Shown piece after piece: positions 1-6,816 of a stretch of DNA of 39,939 bases (position 1 is its first letter; each line of letters begins with the position of its first letter). Origin of the DNA: CAYYNP01 sp964472545 (GTDB lineage: Bacteria; Planctomycetota; Planctomycetia; Pirellulales; Thermoguttaceae); assembly GCA_964472545.1 (NCBI GenBank), contig CAYYNP010000055.1, positions 1-39,939 on the forward strand. Reading direction: 5' to 3'. Position numbers and translations under genes: made by a program. The notes beneath the pieces are model-generated. The model saw only the letters and a program-made list of their open reading frames with translations, had not been told where the DNA came from and ran no database searches.

Positions 1-51
1 CTGTTGCTTAGCTGGACCACGGTTTTGTGCCAAACCCGTTGAAACAAAACA
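1..51. repeat. Left copy of 51-bp terminal inverted repeat
   Basis: The first 51 bases are the exact reverse complement of the last 51 bases (39889-39939); identity stops at base 52. No direct target duplication can be judged because the repeat ends at the window edge. Each copy lies at the broken end of a gene (formyltransferase here, cytochrome c peroxidase-like gene at the other end). This fits an assembly-graph break at a shared k-mer better than a mobile element. Confidence 0.95.
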
Positions 52-814
52 TCTCGAGGCCCGTGCTGCCGATACGGTGGGCATTGTCTCTTCCACGACG
101 CTAGTCGCGGGCAAGAGCTATCTCCAGGGCGTCCGGCACCTGATTCGGCGGATGGGTGTTCGCTTTCCGCTGCACAGAGGGATTGAATTGGCCCTCGCCC
201 GATTGGCGCAATGCTACTTGCGTTGTACTGCTCGAACTCCATGGGTGCGATCCATCGGCGGCATGGCGGCCGAATACGGCATTCCGATGGCCCGCGTGCG
301 CGACGTCAACGGAAGAGAATCGTTGGCGTTGCTTCGCGAGTGGGATCCCGAGTTGGTCATCTGTGTATACGTGCACCAGGTTTTCAAGAAGCCGTTGATC
401 CGCATCCCCGCCCGCGGCGTGATCAACGTACACCCCTCCATGTTGCCCCAAAACGGCGGCCCCGTTCCGTGCATCTGGGTTCTGGCTTCGGGCGATCGCT
501 CGACGGGCGTCACCGTCCACTGGATGGATGAGCAATTGGACACGGGTGATATCATTCTCCAGCGCGAGATCGAGATTACGGATAGCGACACGTGGTTCTC
601 GCTCGAATTCCGCTGCGCGCAGGCGGGCGGGGAACTCTTGGTAGAAGCCGTTACCCAGATCGCGGCCGGAACGGACTCGCGCACCGGCCAAGAGGGCCGT
701 GAGGGCAGCTATGCTTCGTGGCCCACTCGAGAGTGCCTGCAAACGCTGCGAAAACGTGGGCGGAAGCTCGTGAACGTGGCGGAAATGTGGCGGCACTTCA
801 CTCGGGTCAAGTGA
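2..814 (+). CDS. Formyltransferase-domain protein (5' partial)
   Basis: Folate-type formyltransferase fold, as in methionyl-tRNA formyltransferase and sugar-nucleotide N-formyltransferases. Counting from the GTG at 77, the catalytic triad is visible as Asn117 and His119 in INVHPSMLP and Asp155 in DEQLDTGDI; the 36-residue His-to-Asp spacing is that of the family. The reading frame is open leftward to base 2 and residues upstream of 77 (ARAADTVGIVSS) look like genuine protein, so the N-terminal strand is missing and GTG-77 is probably internal. The first 17 codons lie in the terminal repeat and may not belong. It ends 29 bases before a methyltransferase on the same strand. The substrate is probably an amino group on a sugar or secondary metabolite. 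It lacks the C-terminal tRNA-binding domain expected of Fmt. Confidence 0.8.
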   Translation, partial: CCLAGPRFCAKPVETKHLEARAADTVGIVSSTTLVAGKSYLQGVRHLIRRMGVRFPLHRGIELALARLAQCYLRCTARTPWVRSIGGMAAEYGIPMARVRDVNGRESLALLREWDPELVICVYVHQVFKKPLIRIPARGVINVHPSMLPQNGGPVPCIWVLASGDRSTGVTVHWMDEQLDTGDIILQREIEITDSDTWFSLEFRCAQAGGELLVEAVTQIAAGTDSRTGQEGREGSYASWPTRECLQTLRKRGRKLVNVAEMWRHFTRVK

Positions 815-843
815 CGATTGCGTACATGAAGAAGGAGATAGAC

Positions 844-1554
844 ATGTGGGGAAGGCTGGGAAGAGCCCTATTCGCGTTTCAGTATCGTCATCGTGCTCTG
901 ATGAACCGCGTGTTCAGGAGCATCACGCTCGACGGGCGGAGATTGCGGGTATTCCCCTCCGTGTACAAGCCGCTAGACAACGAGCAGGGACTGGTGGACT
1001 CGGTTCCGGCCGGCAAGAGCGTCTTGGACATGGGATGTGGCTCGGGCGTACTGACGGTCTTTGCGGCGCTGAAGAGCAAGCACGTCACGGCCGTGGACAT
1101 CAATCCGGAAGCCGTTCGGAATACCGTGCTAAACTGCCAAGCACACGGGATCACGAACGTGACCGTCGAGGTCAGTGATATGTTCCGCGCAGTGGAAGGC
1201 GCGTATGACTACATCATCAGCTACCCGCCACTCTTTCGTTTCTCGTTTGCTGCGAAGCATCAACAGTGGGCGACCTCGACCTACTTCATGGACGAGTTGT
1301 TCGCGAATGCACCGAGTCACTTGGCCGAAAACGGCCGGCTGGTGCTCATGTTGCCGAAAGCCTATCGGTGTTCTGCAGAAAGCCTGGCCCAGACGCACGG
1401 ATTCTCGGTCGAGGGTATCCACCGCAAGAGAAGACGAACGCTGGCGTTGCGTCTGCACGCCGTGCCCTACCTGCACCTGAGTCTGAATCTGCGCGTCTAT
1501 GTCTTTGCCAGAACGTCGTCGAGCGATTCGGCGGAAGCGGCATCCGGTAGTTGA
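844..1554 (+). CDS. Class I SAM-dependent methyltransferase
   Basis: 236 residues. The SAM-binding motif I VLDMGCGSG is at residues 60-68, followed by the acidic end of strand 2 (AVDIN). The motif IV region reads YIISYPPLF, which resembles the (N/D/S)PPY/F signature of HemK/RlmG-like N-methyltransferases, so the target may be an amide or amine nitrogen. The start ATG at 844 is chosen because AAGGAGATA lies just upstream; an earlier in-frame ATG at 826 has no such site. It follows the formyltransferase, and together they suggest tailoring of an amine. Its last 58 bases overlap the 3' end of the convergent ATP-grasp gene. The substrate cannot be read from sequence. Confidence 0.82.
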   Translation: MWGRLGRALFAFQYRHRALMNRVFRSITLDGRRLRVFPSVYKPLDNEQGLVDSVPAGKSVLDMGCGSGVLTVFAALKSKHVTAVDINPEAVRNTVLNCQAHGITNVTVEVSDMFRAVEGAYDYIISYPPLFRFSFAAKHQQWATSTYFMDELFANAPSHLAENGRLVLMLPKAYRCSAESLAQTHGFSVEGIHRKRRRTLALRLHAVPYLHLSLNLRVYVFARTSSSDSAEAASGS

Positions 1555-2786
1555 TCGACCGTAGCGACCGCCGAGCCCGGCAGCGAGTAGTTGTCGACCG
1601 TGTTCTGCGCCAAACGCCGGGCCGACCGTGGGGCCATCAGCAGGCGCAGCGACACCGCAGTGGCGGGAATCAAGCTGCCGAAGTCCTCGCGAGGCCGCGT
1701 CATCTCGCTTGCCGACGTGGCATACGTCCCCTTTCCTCTCCAGCCGTGCCACAAGCGTCGCAGAAGGGCCCGCCGCGTGGCGCCGTTGTAGGCGTCGGCG
1801 ATGAGCACGACGAAGCCGTTGTGGGTCTTCACGCCGGCCGTTGCGTTACCAACGGCTTCGACCTCCCGGCCGAGAGAAACGTGTACCACGAGTTCGCACA
1901 AGTTGACCCCGCTGGCCAACGCGTTGAACGACTCACCGATGCGGGGGTTCGCCTCCATGTATTGCGGCTGGCCGGTGGCCGCGTCGTAGAAATACTCGAT
2001 CACCAGCGGACCGTGCCAATTCACGTGTGCCCCGAGATGCCGGACGTGTTCGACCACGATCGGATGATCGGCACTGACCCGCAGCGCCGGCCCGCCGCCG
2101 ATGCCGGTGGCCAACACCTCGGCAGAGGCCGCCGCCAGCAGGCGGCCGTGCTGGAAGACGGCGCTGACTTCGGATTGGCGGCCCACGGCGGGCTGCTGGA
2201 TCACCAACTCATCGCCCTCGGCCCAGAGGCCCGCCCGAGCAAACTGATCGATCGCCTCGCCAAGTTCGCCCGGATCGCCCACGCGTTGAACGCCCAGGCT
2301 GGCCGTGCCGTGAGGGAGCTTGACGTAGCAAGGAAAGTGCGATTCCGACGGCAGTTCGCGCCGCGATCGCACAACGAGCGTTTCCGGTGTGGGCAGCGCC
2401 AGTTCGCCCAGCAGGCGGGCAAACTCGGCCTTGCTTTGCAGCCGGCGCATGGCGTCGAATTCCGGAACGGCCAGGCCGACGTGTTGCCCGAGGGCGTCAC
2501 GATATTTCGAGAAGACGTAGGCCTGTTCGTGGGTCGGAAAGAGGACGTCGTAGCGCTTCCGGCGGACCAGATCGGCCACGAAGGCCACGTAGCCCGCCGG
2601 ATCTTGCGCCATCAGCGGGCAACGATGCCAACGCCGAACGAAGCTCGAAAAGCGGCATTGACACCATCGCGACGGATCGATCACGTCGACGACGTATTTG
2701 CGTCCCAGCCCGTAGAGCGTCTGCCGGGCGGAATTGCTCGATCCCTCAGAGAGCAGGATTCTCAAGCGGTCGTCGGGGCGTTTCAC
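1497..2786 (-). CDS. ATP-grasp domain ligase
   Basis: 429 residues, starting at GTG 2786 with a strong AAGGAGC site seven bases upstream. It has the pre-ATP-grasp Rossmann part (about 1-105), the ATP-binding part (YVKLPHG, then VIQQPAVG) and the metal-binding motif YMEANPRIGES near residue 275, as in carbamoyl-phosphate-synthase-like ATP-grasp ligases. Such enzymes make an acyl-phosphate from a carboxylate and couple it to an amine or thiol. The gene is last of three on the minus strand after an RND exporter and a ketopantoate-reductase-like enzyme. Beside a lipid-PKS locus it could form an amide or peptide bond on the product, but this is inference. The C-terminal 120 residues (after WHGWRGKGTYA) are not recognised. 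Confidence 0.83.
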   Translation of the reverse strand: MKRPDDRLRILLSEGSSNSARQTLYGLGRKYVVDVIDPSRWCQCRFSSFVRRWHRCPLMAQDPAGYVAFVADLVRRKRYDVLFPTHEQAYVFSKYRDALGQHVGLAVPEFDAMRRLQSKAEFARLLGELALPTPETLVVRSRRELPSESHFPCYVKLPHGTASLGVQRVGDPGELGEAIDQFARAGLWAEGDELVIQQPAVGRQSEVSAVFQHGRLLAAASAEVLATGIGGGPALRVSADHPIVVEHVRHLGAHVNWHGPLVIEYFYDAATGQPQYMEANPRIGESFNALASGVNLCELVVHVSLGREVEAVGNATAGVKTHNGFVVLIADAYNGATRRALLRRLWHGWRGKGTYATSASEMTRPREDFGSLIPATAVSLRLLMAPRSARRLAQNTVDNYSLPGSAVATVDQLPDAASAESLDDVLAKT

Positions 2787-2847
2787 GTCGTGCTCCTTGC
2801 AGAGGCGATCCTCGGGCTATCGGGCAAGGCAGCGTGGGGCAGGGGCG

Positions 2848-3885
2848 TCATGACTGGAGACTCCGAAAGATCGACACGATCTCGTCACGCGAGAAGAAAC
2901 CCCCTCGCTGCGACAATTGATGCACCAGTTGAACGACCTTCGCGTTCAACGGCGCGGAGGTGCCCTGTTCGGCCGCCAACTGCACGATCTCCCCGTTGAT
3001 GAAATCGACCTCCGTCGGCTTTCCGGTACGCAAGTCGTGCTGCAACGAGAAGAGGATTGGCTTGGGGTTGAAGAACTTTCGCACGGCAACTTCTGCCAAT
3101 CGTCCGACCAGCGGCAGATCGAACGTGCGAAACAGCCGTCGGAAGCGGAACGCGTCGGCCCCGCCGGGAATTCGCCCCAGACGGATTCCGGCCCGCTCCA
3201 GCACGCCCAGCGATTCCCGCTGTAGCGGAATGCCCACGGCCCGCCGCCACGGCCGATACGTGACCGCCTCGCCAAGGAAGTCTGACGCCGACAGCGCCGA
3301 CGCCGCGCCGAGCGTGTTGAAGACCAGTTTGTTGTATTGGATGCCGAGCATGTTCTGCTCGACGGACGTCTTCAGCCGCGACCGATCCAGAAGACTCGCC
3401 GCGTTGCGGACGCCCTCCAAAGGCACCTCGGGGGAAACCGGCCCGAGGACCGTCGGTCCGTCGCGCTGCATGACGATGGTCCCCGGAGTCGCGATCTCGA
3501 TGGCGGTGGCGGTGGTTCCCAGCGCCAGCCGTTCGGGCGAAACATAGCGGCCGAGGGTTCGCTGATTGATGCCGTTTTGGATAGAGATGACCGTGGCGTC
3601 GCCGAGGTGGTCTGCCACCGCCCGCATCGCCTCGTCGGTGGCGTGCGATTTGACGGTGATGAAGACATGGTCGGAGTCGGCAATCTGCGAGGCCTCGTCG
3701 GCAACCGGCAGCCGGACAAGCGTTTCGCCCCACGGCGCCCGCAGGTTCACGCCGCCCTGCCGCCGCATGGCCTCGCCGTGGTCGCCGCGGGCGAAGAGCA
3801 GCACGTCGACCTCGGGCAGGTGGTGCTTGATCAGCCCACCCACCATCGACCCGACGGCACCGGCTCCGAGAACGGCGACTTTCAT
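2848..3885 (-). CDS. Ketopantoate reductase-like (ApbA/PanE family) oxidoreductase
   Basis: 345 residues. The N-terminal NAD(P) motif GAGAVGSMVGG is at 7-17, then VKSHATDEA (the family's KxxD-type region), SIQNGINQ around 110, and a C-terminal helical domain with KLVFNTLGA and the family signature KPTEVDFINGEIV near 300. These match 2-dehydropantoate 2-reductases, which reduce a 2-oxo acid with NADPH. The protein is about 40 residues longer than E. coli PanE. Start ATG 3885 is set by the N-terminal beta strand MKVAVLGAG; the open frame upstream runs into a 16-bp tandem array and is not believed. It lies between an RND exporter and an ATP-grasp ligase, so it may reduce a keto group on a metabolite rather than serve pantothenate synthesis. 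Confidence 0.83.
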   Translation of the reverse strand: MKVAVLGAGAVGSMVGGLIKHHLPEVDVLLFARGDHGEAMRRQGGVNLRAPWGETLVRLPVADEASQIADSDHVFITVKSHATDEAMRAVADHLGDATVISIQNGINQRTLGRYVSPERLALGTTATAIEIATPGTIVMQRDGPTVLGPVSPEVPLEGVRNAASLLDRSRLKTSVEQNMLGIQYNKLVFNTLGAASALSASDFLGEAVTYRPWRRAVGIPLQRESLGVLERAGIRLGRIPGGADAFRFRRLFRTFDLPLVGRLAEVAVRKFFNPKPILFSLQHDLRTGKPTEVDFINGEIVQLAAEQGTSAPLNAKVVQLVHQLSQRGGFFSRDEIVSIFRSLQS

Positions 3886-3897
3886 GGGCTGGGTTTC

Positions 3898-3977
3898 CTG
3901 ACGAGGGCATCTTCTGACGAGGGCATTTCCTGACGAGGGCATTTCCTGACGAGGGCATTTCCTGACGAGGGTTCCCC
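3898..3977. repeat. 16-bp tandem repeat, 5 copies, in leader of the reductase gene
   Basis: Five head-to-tail units of CTGACGAGGGCATTTC begin at 3898, 3914, 3930, 3946 and 3962. The first and last units are imperfect. The array starts 13 bases upstream of the reductase ATG (minus strand). Because 16 is not a multiple of three, on the minus strand the array is open as a 16-residue repeat, which makes the apparent upstream extension of the reading frame. Confidence 0.95.
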
Positions 3978-4051
3978 GACCCGGGGCCCGATGCAAACGT
4001 GCCGAAAAACCCGAGCGGCACTTCAAAGACCTATCCCACGGCACGCGGCAA

Positions 4052-4093
4052 CCTCCCGCCATGCAACGCTTTAGTTTGCTTGCCGGCGGGAGG
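4052..4093. repeat. Inverted repeat downstream of the RND gene
   Basis: Nine-base perfect arms CCTCCCGCC (4052-4060) and GGCGGGAGG (4085-4093) with a 24-base loop, just after the minus-strand RND gene. There is no T-run on the minus strand, so it could be a factor-dependent terminator or a dispersed REP-like palindrome. Confidence 0.5.
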
Positions 4094-4124
4094 CTCGTCA
4101 AGCTGGGCGCCGGGCTGGCGGCGT

Positions 4125-6473
4125 TCACGCCGTCGACGTCGCGTCGTTCGATGCGGATGGGGACGCCCCCTCGTCGTGCGCGGCGGAACGTGGCGGCCGG
4201 CGCACGAACCACTTGCCCAGCGGGCCGACCAGCAGCGCCGGCAAGACGATCAAATCGCCCACCAGAGCCGCCACCAGCAACAAGAGGAACATGATCGAGA
4301 AATGCCGCACCGGCAGGAATCCGCTCAACGCGAATACCAACATCCCCAGGGCGCAAATCACCGTCGTTTGCGTTAGCGCGCGGCCGCAATGCGCGTACGC
4401 CCCGGCAACCGCCTGCTGTCGCGACCCACCCAAGGCAACCTCGTGGCGGAACCACTTGAGGAAATGAAACGTCCCGTCCACGGCGATCCCCAACGCGACG
4501 CTGGCCGTCATCACCGTGCCGATATCGACGGCGCGGCCCAGCCATCCCATGGCCCCGAATAGCACCACCGTGGGGAACACGTTGGGCACCATCGCCACCA
4601 GACCGGCGGGAAGGCTGCGCAGGGCGATCGCCATCACGATCGTGATCAGCACCAACGCGGTGAGGAAACTATCGAAGAGGTCCTTCAGCAGTGCCTGCTC
4701 GATCTCGTGTACGACCGGCGTCACTCCGGTGTAGGTGGCCGCGACGCCGCCGTAGCCGGCCTCTTCGTAGTGGGCGATCACGGGCGATACCCGGCTTTGC
4801 AGCCGGTCGAGAAACTTCGCGTAGTCGAAATCGTCCCGGCCGTAAATCCGCCCGCTGATCCGCCAGGATTCCCGCCCATCGTCGACGTGGAGATATTGGG
4901 CTTCGATCAACTCCCGGCGGCGGGCCTCGATCATCTGAGCGAGGACCGTACGCCGAAGCGTCTGCCGCACCGTGCCGGCACGCGGAATCGGCGGGAAAAA
5001 TGACGCCGCGGAAATGGTGCCGTCGAGGATCTCGATCTTATCGATCTCGTTCTGCGCCCACCATACGAGTTCCATTCGTTCGAGTTCGTCGAGCTTGCAC
5101 GACGGGTTGAAGTGAATCACGACCTCCACGGGCACCAACGGGCCGATGTGCTCCTCGAACCAGCGGTAATCGCGCACCACGACGTTGTCTGCCGCCAGTA
5201 GCGAGACTGCGTTCACCGACGACCGCAGCCAGAGCAACCCCACGCCGCACGCCAACAGCCCGAGCAGACTCGCCAGAGTGATCCAACCGGAGAACCGGCA
5301 GAGCACGCCGGCGGCCAGCTTCCAGAGGTCGGGTCGCTCGTCTCGATCGGCGGAGGACGTGCGGCCGGCTGGTCTCGTGTTCCGCTTGGTAAACCGCAGC
5401 CAAACCTCCATGATGCCCGGAAGCAGCAGAAACAGCAACGCCATGGTCAGCAGCACTCCGCAGGCCGCCGCGACACCGAACTGACGCACGGGGCGCACGT
5501 CGCTGACCGTGAGCGAGGCGAGGCCCAGGGCGGTGGTGACGGCGGCCAACGTGCAGGGGCCCCAACCTTTGCGCAGCGTTCGCGCGGTGGCATCGACGCG
5601 GGATCCCGACCCGCTCTCATCGTAGAAATAGTTGACCAGGTGCACGCCGGCCGAGACGGTCAGCACGAATACCAATGCCGGCAACACGATGAAGATGGCG
5701 TTCATCGGGATGCCAAAGAAGTAGACGGAGGCCAACATCACGCCTTGTCCCAGAGCACCCACCGCAAGAATCGGCCAGGCAAGCCAGACCGAACGCAGAC
5801 AGAGACAACAAAGAACGAACGAAATGAAGACCGACGGCAGGCAGTAGCGTTGCAGCGAGCGGATGCTCTCGTCGTCGGTGGCCAGCCCATCGACGGCCGT
5901 GCCGGCAAGCCGCAGGTCGGCGCGGCGGTGGCCGAGTTGCAGCAGCGTATCGACGATCAATCCAAGCGACTCTCGCCGCCGCGACGACCCCTGCTCCGTG
6001 AGCGTCACGATGAGGCAACTCGACCGGCCGTCTGCCCCAACGAGTCCGTCTGCCCCGACAAGGCTGCCCTCGAGCCGGTCCAGCGCTGCGGCACGCGTCA
6101 GGCCGACCGGAGGATCGGTGAGCGCGCGGAGCACCGTACGGCCGTCAATCACCCGATTGAACAGTTCCGGCTCGCCCGCAGCCGCCCGGGCGTTGCGAAC
6201 GGCCGTCAACGCATCGGCCGTCTGAAGCAGCCGAGGATCGTCGACCGTACAGCCGGGCCAGCTCACCAGAACCTCTTCGCTCCGCCGAAACTGCTCGGAA
6301 AACCGCCGGTATTCGTCCAGCGACGCGTAGCCCTGCCCCACCCACTGAAACGGGGCGTTGAACATCGTGGCCAGGCCCCGAGTTGCGCCCCAGGTGGCCG
6401 GCAGAACGGCAGCGGCCATCGCGGCAAGCGTCAACAGGGCCAGACCGATGAATTTCCGGTTCGTCGCGGGCAT
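4125..6473 (-). CDS. RND/MMPL-family membrane transporter
   Basis: 782 residues in the inner membrane. The layout is that of a two-repeat RND protein: TM1 at 9-30, a large periplasmic loop to about 200, a five-helix bundle (PSVFISFVLCCL onward), a second TM at about 400 after a cytoplasmic linker, a second loop, and a second bundle (LLKDLFDSFLTALVLITIVM to the C-terminus). ALGIAVDGTFHF in the last bundle carries the conserved acidic TM residue of MMPL/HAE3 proteins. These move lipids, hopanoids or hydrophobic compounds. It is transcribed divergently from the FAAL-PKS operon, so export of the lipid product is a natural guess. The start was chosen at ATG 6473 just before TM1; no clear ribosome site is visible. 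Loop 1 contains an 18-bp in-frame duplication (6030-6065, GADGLVGADG). Confidence 0.85.
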   Translation of the reverse strand: MPATNRKFIGLALLTLAAMAAAVLPATWGATRGLATMFNAPFQWVGQGYASLDEYRRFSEQFRRSEEVLVSWPGCTVDDPRLLQTADALTAVRNARAAAGEPELFNRVIDGRTVLRALTDPPVGLTRAAALDRLEGSLVGADGLVGADGRSSCLIVTLTEQGSSRRRESLGLIVDTLLQLGHRRADLRLAGTAVDGLATDDESIRSLQRYCLPSVFISFVLCCLCLRSVWLAWPILAVGALGQGVMLASVYFFGIPMNAIFIVLPALVFVLTVSAGVHLVNYFYDESGSGSRVDATARTLRKGWGPCTLAAVTTALGLASLTVSDVRPVRQFGVAAACGVLLTMALLFLLLPGIMEVWLRFTKRNTRPAGRTSSADRDERPDLWKLAAGVLCRFSGWITLASLLGLLACGVGLLWLRSSVNAVSLLAADNVVVRDYRWFEEHIGPLVPVEVVIHFNPSCKLDELERMELVWWAQNEIDKIEILDGTISAASFFPPIPRAGTVRQTLRRTVLAQMIEARRRELIEAQYLHVDDGRESWRISGRIYGRDDFDYAKFLDRLQSRVSPVIAHYEEAGYGGVAATYTGVTPVVHEIEQALLKDLFDSFLTALVLITIVMAIALRSLPAGLVAMVPNVFPTVVLFGAMGWLGRAVDIGTVMTASVALGIAVDGTFHFLKWFRHEVALGGSRQQAVAGAYAHCGRALTQTTVICALGMLVFALSGFLPVRHFSIMFLLLLVAALVGDLIVLPALLVGPLGKWFVRRPPRSAAHDEGASPSASNDATSTA

Positions 6474-6816
6474 AGCTTGAGAATCTACAGCAAGCCGGGG
6501 CGTAGGTCGATTGTGGTGTTCGCCGCTGGATCCCCGTTCGTGGCAGATCGATGCCTCGGGCTGCGGCCGAATCGGTTGATTGCGATTGAATCCACTATCC
6601 ACCTTCGCTGGCGAATCGACCACACGCAAGCGTAAGTCGACATTAGTTACTACGCGGGATGATCGACTAGTCTGTAGGGACTGCATCCTGATCGGGGCCT
6701 AAGTCGCCACATGATCGTCCGCGAAAGACGCCGCGAAAGACTGGCGTTTCGGCCCAGCCGCATGGAATCAGGCCATTTCGCTTCGAGCGGTTGCTCGCGA
6801 GGGGGATTGTGCTAAC
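6474..6816. promoter_or_regulatory. Divergent intergenic region, RND / FAAL-PKS operon
   Basis: These 343 bases separate the divergent RND gene and the biosynthetic operon and must hold both promoters. I see no gene, no convincing -35/-10 pair and no sigma-54 site. AT-richer DNA lies at 6570-6680. A purine run GAGGGGG (about 6799) precedes ATG 6817. Confidence 0.5.

Noticed and set aside
1551..2999. 482-codon plus-strand frame
   Set aside because: Antisense to the ATP-grasp gene, low-complexity Arg/Ala-rich product, no ribosome site.
3898..3977. Possible CRISPR array
   Set aside because: Units are 16 bp with no spacers; a plain tandem repeat. The same holds for the 15-bp array at 39321-39380.
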